From Xiphias gladius (lineage: Eukaryota; Chordata; Actinopteri; Istiophoriformes; Xiphiidae): a stretch of 64,000 bases of DNA. Under the pieces are notes generated by a model. That model had not been told where the DNA came from, ran no database searches, and was given only the letters and a program-made list of their open reading frames with translations. The DNA lies in contig NC_053415.1 in NCBI RefSeq assembly GCF_016859285.1, forward strand, positions 3,731,001-3,795,000. The letters run 5' to 3'. Positions 48,560 to 61,100 of this stretch are shown in pieces (position 1 is the stretch's first letter; every line of letters begins with the position of its first letter). Made by a program: the position numbers and the translations under genes.

Positions 48560-49100
48560 CACCGTATGTGTTTGTGTATTCGCTGCACGCACACACGTGC
48601 CGCCTCTAACGCATGTCCAGGCATGTGTTTTGAACCGGCATCGGCGAGCCAGAGTCGGCCAGCGCGAGTGTGAGAAGGTAATTTACCCGGATCACTCCGC
48701 TGCTTTTGCTGCTGACCCCGACGCTGTCGCAACAGCGCTATATTTGTACGGGCTGGCAGATGCGCCCACGCACATCCACCGGACTGTGGAAATGCTGAGC
48801 TGAGGTAGCCGAGCCTAAGGCACCTCCGTGCAAAAATAGACTTTAAGTGTACTGATGTGTGTGTGTCCAGTGAGAAAGTCGATAGTAACGCCGGAGGTAC
48901 ACTAACTGTTTGCCGGCTGGCTTGGAAAGATGCACCACTAAGGCATAGCATCAACTGACGCGATGCAGACCGTGCTACCGCCCCGGTCCGCGCCACAACG
49001 GACGTGGCTGCCGCTCTGTACATACCACCACATGTCGTTTGTCTCGTTGGTGTGGTTCGTTTGTACCGCAGGCGGGTCCCCCCCCCCCCCTCCCAGCGGT
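48560..49100. promoter_or_regulatory. CpG-rich block, possible CpG-island promoter
   Basis: By eye, CpG dinucleotides are far denser here than in the flanking AT-rich DNA, including clusters such as CATCGGCGAGCC, CCAGCGCGAG and CCGGTCCGCGCC. A possible donor (GAAG|GTAATT) occurs at about 48677. Open frames exist on both strands (plus 48534-48803, minus 49023-48559) but neither looks like a known protein. A C-rich run ends the block at about 49079-49093. It may be the first exon or promoter of an unannotated transcript, or an island maintained by the adjacent tRNA gene. Confidence 0.5.
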
Positions 49101-49174
49101 GGCCGGTTAGCTCAGTTGGTTAGAGCGTGGTGCTAATAACGCCAAGGTCGCGGGTTCGATCCCCGTACGGGCCA
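49101..49174 (+). tRNA. tRNA-Ile (anticodon AAT)
   Basis: This is a 74-nt cloverleaf with A box GGTTAGCTCAGTTGG, anticodon loop CTAATAA (anticodon AAT) and B box GGTTCGATCCC. Acceptor arms are GGCCGGT and ACGGGCC followed by discriminator A. As I remember it, the sequence is essentially the standard vertebrate tRNA-Ile(AAT). No intron and no encoded CCA. The pol III terminator run TTTT follows at 49199-49202. It is a single copy here at the edge of a CpG-rich block. Confidence 0.96.
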
Positions 49175-49198
49175 AATTTATGACATTGCTGGGAGAGG

Positions 49199-49202
49199 TT
49201 TT
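49199..49202 (+). terminator. RNA polymerase III terminator of tRNA-Ile
   Basis: This TTTT run is 25 bases after the mature tRNA 3' end and the first such run downstream, so the pre-tRNA trailer would be about 25 nt. Confidence 0.7.
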
Positions 49203-49489
49203 GTCGTCAGTCAGCCGCAGGAGTGGCGCTGCAACCCGTGCATTGTACATACCCTCCAAAACTCGACGTTTATTCATCTCAGTATGCCTGTTTCCCTATG
49301 TTAATAATACTTTTGGCCAGTACTTATTATTGTGTTACATTAATGCCATTACCTTTTCCAGCAACATGAGGCATTGCAATTTGAAATTCAGTAGTTACAT
49401 TGCAGTTTCCTCAACAGTTTGGGGGTTCGCCTTGTTTGCTCTCTTGCTGCAGCCTGAAAGGCAGGTTGATCAGTTTGGTCTCTATGTGT

Positions 49490-51515
49490 CAGTGGTAGAA
49501 AGTAACCAAGTACATTTGCCCAAGTACTGTATTTAAGGACAATTTTGAAATGGGGCTTTTCCAAAACTTTTCGACACTCTCAGTAGTGTATATGATGGAT
49601 ACGTCATTCTCCAAAAGCCATCCCCATCTGTGTGTGTGTGTCTGTGTGTCTGTGTATGGCTAAAGGAGAGGCACATAATAAAGTGCTCTGGATGTACTTT
49701 GAATGCTGTGAATGCAAAGTTTCTGTTAATCTTTGAATGTACACTGACAGGTTTCATACAGACAGGGAAGGAGTCCTGTACAGGACAGATCTTTGGACAT
49801 CTTTGAGTTCATCAGTGAGGAAGATGAGTTCATTTGAAAAACCTGCATGTGGATACTAAATCACTCTTTACAGTGAAGTTTTGGTGCTCCTTAAAAAACC
49901 CTTCAGACCATTAATGCTGGGTAACTTGATGCATTTGGATAACCAACACAGTTTTATAGATTTATATGATACATAAAATATGTCAAGGCAATGTTGTGAA
50001 CCGGCTGGGAGAACGCACTGAAGTGAGGACATAAGCTCATACTGTGTTTCCAGAATAGGCTTTTTGGATTTTTACTGCTGTGGCTTCAGCACAAAGGTTT
50101 AATAGTCACTTGCTGGTTAAATGAAGAAGGCCAGTTAGGATTTAGACTTTTTTTTTCATGGTAATCTTTTCTGTGTGTGTATTGCATGCATGACCTGTAT
50201 TTCAGCCTCAAAGTAAAGTGCCCCACAGATGCAAGCAGCAGTAGCTATTTGCTTAAGTAAAGGTTAAAGGTTATGACTTCATGCAGAATTTCATTCTAAA
50301 AATGGTAACATTAACTGTATAAATAATAATCACTGGTCACTGATGTTTGTACCATGAAATCTCAATACTTGAATGTGCTGTTCAACACAAGTTTTCTGTA
50401 ACAAATACAGCTGTTTTTACAAAAACAGTTGTCAGCACTTGGAATCAGTCATTCCTTATTCGAGTTTTTCATATATTACATACAAATGGATTATATTGCC
50501 GATATATTTCCAGTCCAAGCTGTTTCCCTTGAAGTGGGGGAGATCACTGTTTCGCATTATTTGTACAAACCCCTTATTTTTGTTTACAGTGAGCTTCCAG
50601 GCTGATAGCAGATTTTAGAAAAAACAATTAACATAAACATAGAAGAAACAGAAAAGAAAAGGAAAGAGTTTTCAAAAGATTTGGACATCTTTTCATATGT
50701 TGGTTTGTTTTTTGTGTAAAAGGAAACTCGTGGGATTTAACTGAGTCAGTGTCCTAGTGTCTTTTGACCGGATGTTCACTTAGAGCCGGAGGCTCCTGTG
50801 GGTAAAGTCATTTTTTCCAGGGGTCAAAGGTGTCTTCTGTCTCGCATCATAGAACGAACGTGCCAGTGGCCTGACATTACTGAAGACTGCAGGGCCCTCA
50901 GGTTACAGTATTAGATCATTAAACCTTATGCATTAATGTGTAAGCAGCGTTTTACTGATGTAACCAGTTGAGGCAGGGCTAGTTTTAACTACTTGATAGG
51001 CAGTTTAGTCCAGAGGTTCCCAACCTAGGGGTGGGGCCTCTTGAAAGGTTCACAAGATAAATATGGGGGTCAAGAGATGATCAATGGGAGAGGAAAGGAG
51101 AAAAACTAAATTCTACAGAAATGTGCAATCACTTTTTTCTATTTTTTTGAAAAATGTGATCCTTTTATTTCTTTGTGCCTCAAACCGAACCTTTAAACGA
51201 GAACTTAAGAGGGGAAATCGCTTTTTGGTGGAACTGCTAACAATTGATAGACATCTGTTATTTGACAACAGGCCCCAGACGTAGACTGCAGGTTTAAGCT
51301 TCCAATACATGATGGATTTCATATGTTTATCATGGTTTTTTTTCAGTAAAATCGGTAACTTGAAAAGTAACTAGTAACTACGGCTGGCAGATAAATGTAT
51401 TGTAATGTGACAAGTTGAAGTACAAAGTAATATAAATGAAGTTACCAAGTGCAAGTACTTAAAAATTGTACAGTACGGTACTTTAGTAAAAGTACTTAGT
51501 TACCATCCAGCACTA
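49490..51515. mobile_element. Interval bounded by inverted teleost-repeat ends
   Basis: The left end CAGTGGTAGAAAGTAACCAA (49490) is matched in inverted orientation at the right end, where the complement reads TAGTGCTGGATGGTAACTAA (ending 51515). Both continue into AAGTAC-rich sequence. These words are the ends of a very common teleost element. No transposase frame lies inside, and an unrelated hAT-like fragment is nested at 51011-51290. The flanking 8 bases do not match, so two separate fragments remain possible. Confidence 0.5.
51011..51290 (+). mobile_element. hAT-like non-autonomous element fragment
   Basis: It begins CAGAGGTTCCCAACCTAGGG, a typical end of hAT/Charlie-like elements. It continues with GATAAATATGGGGGTCAAGA, TGTGCCTCAAACCGAAC and TTTTTGGTGGAACTGCTAAC, body words I know from a common fish repeat. 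No transposase is encoded. Confidence 0.6.
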
Positions 51516-51519
51516 CATT

Positions 51520-54500
51520 ATGCCCTCTCTTTCTCTGTCCTGTACAAACATAAACATACATTCTCCAACTGTGTTTCTCTCTAATTCTGGATCTCTCGCA
51601 TGTGCAAATATATTAACTCACTCACTCACTCTCATTCTCATCCCCCTCATGGTTACAAAGAGAGATGTAGGTGTGTGAATGTAAGGAGAGATGAAAATGG
51701 CATAGTCAGTATTTCATAGTAATAATAGTCAGTAAATAAAGTCAGTATTGATAACAGTTTTTTCTTTTTAGATACCAGTACGGGATTCTGACAAAAGTAC
51801 AAAGAGTTTTGAGAAAACATTACCTTTTGGAGCATGCATGTGCTGTTTTGCAAATGAAAACAGTTTGCGCCACCTATATTTAAAACTTTTGTATCTAACG
51901 ATGCATCAAAGCAAATACTTGAAAACTGTAATGTCTTTTAATATTTACAGTGAATTTTTTTACGTACTTGCTCAGGCCTATTCATTTGGGACAAGTTAAA
52001 TCAGGGCAGTTGTATCTGCTCATGAAGTTCCAGTAAAACACAGTTTCATGGCAAATTACACTGACGAATGGAAACATTCCAGTATCAGTAGATTTACATT
52101 ACATATCCATATATTGTCTTAGAGAGTAATGGAAAATAAGAACTTTTTTTAAATATAGTTTGTGCACTTTGAGTCTGGAAATGCTCTACATATTTGGAAG
52201 GCACAGCTCAGCAGTTCTGGCAATGACTAATCAGGTGGAGAATAACCGTCTGGCAGTCTCATCGTAGCTGAGAAGTTTACTTAACAGGTAATGCCTTGAA
52301 TGGGGAATGTGTTACATAAGAAAGAGGATTTTGAGGAATGTACTGTACATCATCAGTGACATCATACATCAGCAAAAGTGAGGATGAGTTGATGCAATGA
52401 TCACAAAGACAATAAAATCATTCCCCAGCGACCAGGGCTCTAAAGTATAATCCATTTTCCCTTCAAAATCAAACACGAAAACATTTGAAAACAGGCCCAT
52501 TTTCCGTTTTTTTCAATGTCCATGAACATTGAAAAGCAAATGGAAAAATGGCTTGTTTTTTGGTTTGGTGTCTTTTCAAATTTTCAATTCTCCTTGGCGA
52601 ATTGAAGACCACAGGTGACTGAAATCAATGGAAAGGATGAAGCAGACGTAAAATTAAACCATTAAAATAAAAGTGAGATGTCTGATAACTTTACTTTCAG
52701 GAGAACGAGGCACTTTGCAAATGAATTTGATGCCTTTAGCTTCAGATTAAGTTAAAGTTGACTAGTTAATGTTATATATAGTAGTATTATTTTTAATTAA
52801 TACTGTGGAAACTGTTACCCTTATTCCATATTCCCCTACTCAAATGAAGAGCATCTATAAAGTCACCAGTGGAGGTCCCCATCGCCCACTGTGAGGGGTA
52901 TAACATTGACATGGTTTTAATTAATAATAAAAATAATAAGAGGAAGAATTTTAAAATTACATTTTAAATTTAATCTACATTCCTCTACCAGTACATTTGG
53001 CGTTATTGACTAGTTTTCCTCTTCACGTAATACGGGCTAGTAAAAAAGGCTACGACCACTATGTACATACACATATACTGCCATGAATTGGGGACCATAC
53101 ACACGTGCACACATACACATACATAACACATGTAAAATGATTACAATGTGACGTACATATTCTAATTTTTATATGAACACGTGTCACGTATAAGAATGTC
53201 ACTATCTATTATGTGCTCAAATTAACTAATGTACTCTTGGTAACGATGATATGTTATGACCTTTTTAAGTAGAAAAGCCTCACGAGGGACAGGATTTGCA
53301 AATTAGGGGTTGCAAGTTATTGTAATCTGTTACAATGTTCCCATTAGGCCAAGTGAAGTAGCTGCCTTGTTGCTTTCAACTATCCTTTCCTTTTCTTTAT
53401 GTCAACCTCCCAGCTTGATTCGGTTTCTCCTCGCGGCCCTGTGCATTCAGGCCCTCCAGACTGGGCCACAGTGGGACCGACCACAGTTAATGGGTGTATG
53501 TAACTATGTATTCACAATCTACAATCTATCTACCTGTGGCCAATGAAAAAAAAGATTAGACTACACCCTGACAGAAAGAAGGGGCCATGTAACAACCCTG
53601 TAACGAGACCTTACTTTTTGCCAATTGGAAAGAGCTAAGGGGCTACAGGTTTGTGGGCAAAATTGACCAATATTGGGATAATATAGTCTTGCAATTCTGA
53701 ACTTAAATATCCGCTTCATAAAAACTGGGATTAATAAAGTAGAACCATACCATACAATTTATTACCTGGATGTTTGGAATTACATACAGTTAAACAAAGG
53801 AACTGTATTGATGTCTGTATTTTATTTAACTAGGGTTTATAGGAAATTCTGACAGCATTGCCACCCTTACATTCCTTAATCAGTTGGTGGTTTACTTGGA
53901 ATATACTAGCAAGCAACTTTTGCCTATTCATATTTTTGCGACTGGAGTACACAACATCTGAAAATATACCATAAACATGTACCACACTTTGTGGAAGTTC
54001 AGAAACTGTAACCAAAGCCTATCCAGAGACCAACTCTTCTTGGCTGCAACCCTCACCGTTTGCTGTTCACAACGTGTGAATACTTGCATGTTGCTCCTTA
54101 TTCTGTGGAGTCTGCTGCACCCACAATTTAATGACAGTAAATATTTTTTTATTGTGCACCAGGAAGACAGAAATAACATCTAAAGTGTGAAAATGTTCAG
54201 GAGGGTAAACAATGTACAAAAATGATTCACACATTCATACACATCACCTAATACCGTCAGGGAATGTCAGTGTTTAGAAGTAATCTTGATCAGAAATATC
54301 ATACATGGAATAGTCAAGACTTGTGTACAAATTATTTTATCAACAATATACTTTAGTGGGGGGGCACCTTGTAGTGTTGCAGTTTGAATTGAACGAAACC
54401 AAAAACTAGACCACGTGAACATTGTTTGTTTAGGTGTTTGTTTTTTTTTCAGGTCTTTCATGTAGGCAGCTTACAAGGTTAAACTGGCAGCATTGGGAGG

Positions 54501-56735
54501 GGTGCCAGGCAGGTTAAAGAGTCTAAACCTCGTGGCGGGCAAAAAAATGGTTGCTGTCCATGTTCAGGCCAAGACATGTTAGACATATGAGAAGTACATA
54601 TATAAGGCAAAATAAAAAGGTTCCTGTTTGAAAAGAAAAAATAACCAAACCAGTTCAAATGTTCCAAATGTTCCAAATGCAATGAACAATATTGGTTTTT
54701 GTCTCTAAAATAAACATTGTTGTGGTCAATAAATTGCCATAAACACCTGATGAACCAAATATGATAAAAAGAAATCATAAATGCAAATGGTTCTTTTTTT
54801 TCTACTTTATCAAAAGTAGATAAAGTATCTGCATCTGTAATTTCATTATACAATCTTGTGTTGCATAATGATAATTTAATTGAATCTTGAATGGTGAATC
54901 TCTTGGATGTGATACATAAATGTATCATAGACAAGTTTATAAAGCTTTCATTAAAGATAGCAATATTTGGATAAGAGGCGGAAAACCAGATTTCCCTTTT
55001 TTCAAATTTTCCCTTTGTTCCAACTTGGGAGGCTGTTGTTTAAATTTTCATTAGCAGCAGTAAAAGCTCCCTCACATTCACACAGAAAATGTTTCCATGT
55101 GGGACGATGAGTCATGAGCATGAGACCAAGAGAAGACTCCAAGAGGATGTGGGAGACTGAAAAGAGGACGGTGATGAGAAAAAGAGGGAGAAGAGGGGGA
55201 TCTGAGAGGAGGAGGTGAAGAGAGATGGTCTGAGGGGCTGGTAGGAGCCAAAACGTGAGAAATGGTGGAGGAAGAGTGAGGAGAAGGAGAGTGAAATAAA
55301 CATTGCAGAGGCATTTTGAGTGCCAAGTGGACAAGTATCTGCTGCAAAGAGGCTGAAAGACAAAGGCATATAGCTGTATTAAATATAGCTGTATCCAAAG
55401 TGAATTTTCCAACAATTTATCATTGAGGTTATGGGAATTTTAGAGATTACTGCAAGGTTACATTTAAAATATCTATGTTACAGGTGTCGCAAAAAAAACT
55501 GGAAATGTACAAAAAAAAAAGCACTTGAGGGCTCCTTAAGTCCTGCGCATGCATCCCCAAATGAGCTCATGAGAACCAACAGAACATGAATAATTACTCT
55601 CACGAACTAAGAATTAGATGCAGTTTTTAATGCAGCTGTTTTTCCAAGCCATGTGACCTCAGTAAGAGTTCCCAGATAATGGCCTTGGGTTCCCATTCCT
55701 CACATCTCTCAGCCAGGAGATTTCCTAATCCACCATTAAAAGTGAAGATATCCAGCAGGACTTGACTTGGCTTTAAGGGTCCTGCTTACAGACAAAACTG
55801 AATAGGCCTTTTATAAGTCCCTCCATTCATGTTCTGCTCATGGGGATGTCACCTTTAGACTTTGTGTAATTGCAGAGGAAATTAAGTGAGGAAAATGAAT
55901 AGAGATCATTGGCAGGGCACAGTGAGGACACACAATAGCGTGTTTTCCTTTTATACAGCTTTAATGTCTGCTCTTACTTGAAAAAGAACCAAAGTTAAAT
56001 ATAAATTCTCATTTATGCCAAAAAGCTTTTTCCAATTAAGATTCCCTAATGTTCCATAATTTTTTTGGAAAGTATTAGGATGTGGGAGTGACTTGGCTAA
56101 GGAGTCACAGCAGAGATAGCTCTTGCAGTATGTAAGCCTCAGCCAGCTGGAATATACACATTACTCTTCTCCACCAATTGTCTATTTCAGTCATTTGTGC
56201 GACCTTTGTTATAAGCCATGACTCCTTAAATCAAAGACATTTTTCTTTTCTGTTTTGCTTTTCGTAAAATAGAACTTTTTCTTCTCATACATACGCGTGT
56301 TTCCTCTCACACATGGAGATCCCTGGAATAAAGAAAAAACTTCACTTCACTTTAAAGGATAAGTTTAGTAATATTCTTTATTTGTACTTTTGTCAACAAA
56401 CCCTGTGAAAAGATCAAAATCAACAGTGAATTGATCCCACTAACAAGTTATGTCTGTGCATCCAAAGCCTGATATATCTTATTTGTGTGTGCCATAGGGC
56501 TCCATTTTTGTCCAAAAACTATTAATAACAAAATGAGGCTTACTGTTGCAGTTGATTACATTTTCTTTCATCACCATGAACACACACACTGTATATACTA
56601 TTTTGACGCAATCCCAGAAACATGGTCATACTGCAAGAAATACTCACTAGAGCACCAAATGTGCATCAGTCCACAGCAGAAAATGCTCCCCAACAAATGC
56701 AGTATTGAGTCTAGTTTGAGTAAAGTTTGCTGAAA
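51520..56735. other. No gene seen apart from the 52.5-kb hairpin
   Basis: It contains a (CTCA)n-like patch at about 51616 and a purine-rich stretch at 55100-55300 that gives long minus-strand frames in several phases. No protein motif is visible. Confidence 0.5.
52476..52590. repeat. MITE-like imperfect hairpin
   Basis: Around a centre near 52522, TTCAATGT pairs with ACATTGAA, CCATTTTCCG pairs with the AAATGGAAAAATGG side, and AAAACAGGCC pairs with GGCTTGTTTT. The whole is a long imperfect palindrome without coding capacity, as in small foldback elements. Confidence 0.6.
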
Positions 56736-56739
56736 AAAA

Positions 56740-57480
56740 TTACAGTACCCAACTGTTGTGCCTGGACACATCATCAGTGATGTTTCCTAGGGTAATTGGG
56801 TGTTTTGGGTCTTTCAACAATCGGACGCCCTCATCCAGGTGACCCAGCCGGGGTCGATCAGGCTGCCCTGGCTTGTGTCCAGGTAGTGCTATCTCACCCA
56901 CAACTCTCCTCTCCTGATCCACAGCCACCCTGAAGCAATTTCTGCTGCCTCGGTGGCCAAATGGATGGCCCTTGGCCTGATGGCCCCTGTGATGCCCAGC
57001 ACATTGTAAAGCCTACTGACGGACTAACCTGCGAATCTCTGCATCCCACCTCAATGGGCTCGCACCAATTGAATATTGAAGCAACCGGTTGCTTCAGTAT
57101 TCTTCCACTAGCTCAGCATACTCTGCCCTCTTCCTCTTGTTGGCCTCCCCTATGCAATCCTCCTAGGGAACAGCGAGTTCCAAGAGAATTACCTACTTGG
57201 AGACCTCCAGCACCATGGCCATAGCGTTGTTTTGGCAGCAGTTTCTGGGAACTTCAGTTGCTTCCCCAGGTCATCTTTCAGCTCCCAGTCTTGTGGCCAT
57301 TGCTAGCAAGCCAGAGGAAGTGGTCCTGGCAGCTGATGTTGGCTTCTCCCTGGCCTTGAAGAAATCAATGGTCTTCTGCTGCTGCTGGCTAATCCCATTG
57401 CAGTTGGTGTCCGCTATGGCTTTCAGGACTTAGTCATGATGCCAGCAGCAGCGCCCCTCGCCCAGGGCTTTTGAATGGCT
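56740..57480 (-). mobile_element. Decayed C-terminal end of a LINE ORF, minus strand
   Basis: The minus strand contains EYAELVEE, then PIEVGCR, and after a frameshift RLYNVLGITGAIRPRAI and ASGWLWIRRGELW before a stop. This is the C-terminal signature (P.EVGCRGF.G.S....LG..G...K.AI....EAAE.AS.WLW..R) found in many animal LINE ORFs. At least one frameshift and an in-frame stop break it. The clade cannot be assigned from this piece. Confidence 0.72.
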
Positions 57481-57579
57481 GCTTTCCCCCAGCAGAACAA
57501 GTTGGATGGGTTTGGTAGAATATCATAGGGGTTAGCCATGCCAGGGATGTGGATCTGTGGATGGCAATGTCTGTCAGTT

Positions 57580-57910
57580 GGCCAGTCCACTACTTTGGTG
57601 CAGTATGCAATATCTCAACAGCTGTTGGATGGATGAAATTGAGTACAAGCATTAATTTCCCTTTCTTTAACTTGTAAAATCAACACACATTAATCAACAC
57701 TTCTGTAAAATTTCAACTGCATGTCCCCCAAAGTTATTAACTAACTTAATAACTTTGTTGATCTCTTAGCTTTTTTCCTAGTGCTATCATTAAATTTTTT
57801 TATATGTCCAATTCGTTGGAATTTGAACCAAATACCTGCAAAACTAATGACATTCCCATCAGCCTCAGCCTAAGTACAGCCTAACAGAGCCACTAGCATT
57901 AACGTAGACT
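57580..57910 (+). repeat. Teleost interspersed repeat, second copy of the 20.8-kb family
   Basis: It contains CAGTCCACTACTTTGGTGCA, then CAACAGCTGTTGGATGGATG, ACCAAATACCTGCAAAACTA and ATGACATTCCCATCAGCCTC. These are successive parts of the family also represented near 20.8 kb. Confidence 0.7.
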
Positions 57911-58142
57911 TTAATTCTCGTTTTAAAATGAAACTATACATTTTTTTTACCCATTTTTTTAAGATGTACATCTTTAGTAAGAGCAAATGGCTGCCACAGA
58001 CATGGTAGGAAAGTAAGAAGGTAAGAGAGACAAATGGGATTTGTTGACATTAATAAAAATATAGAATAATACCAGACTTATCCTTTAAAAATCTCTGACC
58101 AAATGATGAGATTAAGCAGTTGTATAAAGGTTCATCAGTTAC

Positions 58143-58175
58143 AATGGGGTTACTGCTTTACCCAGTAACCCCATT
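58143..58175. repeat. Perfect 13-bp hairpin
   Basis: AATGGGGTTACTG (58143-58155) and its exact complement (58163-58175) flank a 7-base loop. No other associated signal is seen. Confidence 0.8.
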
Positions 58176-61100
58176 TGCCCATGGCAGTGTAAGTGTATTA
58201 AACTCACTATCCTGCCCAGCATACACTTGTGCTCCCAAAGGATAAATCTAAACATTCTCACTGTGGTTTAAAGGGAGTCACTGAGCCCTGTCCCATGTTA
58301 TCACTTTACACTTTCCCTGAATTCTCTGGATATTTGAAGGTATGAGTCACTCAACAAAGCTCAGGAATATGCCGTGTAAAATCATATCACAACGACCCAA
58401 CGTATACATTGGATGGTTTACACACAGGAAATGATCTTTTAGGCCTCTGCGTAGGTTGTCACATTTCTGCACTCTCTTTCTACTCCTCAGGGTTAATTGG
58501 GAACGATAAACCTGTAGAGGTTCTGCCAGTTCCTTAAGCCAGAGGTTGTAGAGCTCTGCTCTTACTTATCACTACAGCACCCAACATCAGGTGCAACGAC
58601 CCAAATCCAACTTCCCCCTGCAGGAAATTAACTCCAGTGCCATTAGCCCAATCTGTGTGAAACAGCACTTTATTGGTTTCTGTGCCTGGTGAGATAAAAT
58701 GTTTACTTTAGCGTACAGACTCACAAATGGTAATGAAAAACAATCAACTAAACTAAGACTGAAATAAAAATGAAACTATTATAAATTCAATTAGGTTTTC
58801 AACACAATTCCTTTGAAAGCCAAGTTTAAGGCTCACTCTAATTCTACACAGCTGAACAAGATACAAACATGTGTAATAATGTTTTGAAGTTCTACAGCTT
58901 AGAGAATGTGTGACAATTTGTTTGAATCAGATCCACATAAATTCTGCTTTAACAGATTTTAAGAATATGTGACCGAATGAAAATAAAAAGAGTGAACAAA
59001 ATGGTGTTGGAGGCCTCTGAGCTGGCACACTTCATGTGAAGTTATGATTTGTGAGTCTGATGGGTTATAATGTGCAGTATTTGACATCAATCACATTAAT
59101 TACAGTACAAGGACTTGAATTCCAGATTGCTGATTGGTTAAATCCTAATATCAAAACAACTTGACACGCAGACTTAAAGTCTGCACAGAAATGTAAATGT
59201 AAATAAATACTTATTGTTACTTCACTTGAAGTTTTGAGCTTCACTTTGCAGAATGACATGTGCATAGTTTGATACTAGAAGGTTGTTTTCACATTCATCA
59301 GCTGAAGGAGGAAAGTTTCACTGTGCTCACCTTAAATCTCAATTTAACACATGTACATATGAACATGAGCTGTGACATCACAACTAGTTTGGATGCCTTT
59401 CAATGAGAAAGGATATGTAGATGTAATTTTAATGATTGAAATAGAAAACCAAAGTTTTTTGTGAAAAATCAACCAAACCCAAATTATTATTCAATTCAGG
59501 CTATTTCTATTCCTGAAAACATGTCTGGAGGACATCCTTACATAAATATGAAGGAAAATCTGGAAATATTAAGATGTTGTTTAATATTGAAATTTGTCCA
59601 AGTTGCTTCTAATTGTTTGGTGGAGGAGATATTTCCTTTATCCACTTTTCATTATTTGTAAAAACACGTGAAGGAGTTGGATGTGAAATGTGTCATCCTG
59701 AAGAAAATAGAAAATAACTTCTTCTAACTTCTAATCCTTTTGTTTTCCACTCAGTAAAGTGAGTTACAGACAAAGGAAAATCTCTCTCTCTGATGATAAA
59801 TGTAGCATGCACTAAGCATACAAAATGTAAACACTAAGCATATAAAATTTAGCTGAGCTAAACAGCTTATCTGCTTTAGGAAATTCAGTACAACCTAAAA
59901 TCTGGATTGCAGGCTGATTCTATTATGAAGCAAGTTAACAAAACCACTTCCAGAGGTCTGTAGACATGTGACTTTTCACTGGTTGGCAATCTAGCGCTAT
60001 TACTGTAAAGCAAAAAACCTCAACTGACAGAGGGAGGAACTCAAAAGAAAGCTGTTGTTGTTCTCTGCTCCTTCTGTGCCAATATCCCTTTTTGTTAGCA
60101 TGATTGTTTCCATTTGTGAATAATACAACATGCGTAACTAACAGGGAGGGTGAGTGAGGCGATGTGTCATTTGAGTTCATTTTTAAAGTCAACAGCTGCG
60201 GCACAAGCATAAAGCGGCACTAAATTTATATGAAACCATGATATAGAGACCGCTGTGTTCTGTAATGTTATAGCATCCCTTTCTCTTTTCTTTATCTGGA
60301 AAAAGATCTAATCTTTTAATAGAATTATCTTCTCTGCGAACACTTTGACACCGATGACTCAGGATGGAAAGAATGTCAGACAGGAAATGAACTTCAGTTT
60401 TACTGCATTCTGATTAAACTGCCACAGCATGAAGGGGGGGGGGGCTAGAGACATGAAGGTGACAGATTTCTTTATATTGTTTTTTATTTGTTGTTGTTGT
60501 TGTTTTTTTAAATTATTGATCAAATTGGAATGACGAAATCCGCCATGGTGATCGTGCGTTGAACCTTCCAGCGGGCTCTGAAGAACCGCTCTCCAAAAAA
60601 GCCCCATATGTCCAGCTGCTTTTGAAAGAGAAGGTGTTTAAGTACTTTTGTGGTCAGTTTCCACACACCCACCTGTGTGAGAGCTCATGGTCATTTACGT
60701 AGTTGCTGCAGTCTTAAAGCCCCAGCACTACCTCAGAGGTGTTTTTGCTTCCAGCTGATTAGACCTCTGCTTAGGTTGAAGTTGGCCAGTGCCATGCCGG
60801 GAATTATGAGACATCACCAAAGTTCATCTACCAATAAGAATGATAAAGGTATATTTCAAAAAAACTTCACAGGTGCTACAGAACTAATAAAACAATGAGG
60901 CAAATGTAAATCAAACACAGCCAGTACACGCAAATCCAGCCCTGAGCACCATTGGTGGGTAGGGGCTTCAAATAGACTAAATCCAAAGAGAACGTGGACA
61001 CACAAATGTTACACCTACATGTTACTGTTGAACATCTCATTCTAAAACTATTCATCATCATCATATGCTGTTACAACCGCTGCATTCAAATACATTTTTG

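Noticed and set aside
48559..49023. 154-codon minus frame over the CpG-rich block
   Set aside because: CpG- and GC-rich DNA has few stop codons, and the translation (Arg/Ala/Ser-rich) shows no domain. The block is reported as regulatory instead.
54479..54934. 151-codon open frame on the minus strand
   Set aside because: No recognisable domain, biased and repetitive composition, no promoter, splice or poly(A) context, and no frame continuity outside it. Taken as chance.
55002..55415. 137-codon minus frame with overlapping frames in other phases
   Set aside because: It arises from a purine-rich tract with few stop codons on the complementary strand. All phases are open, which indicates composition rather than coding.
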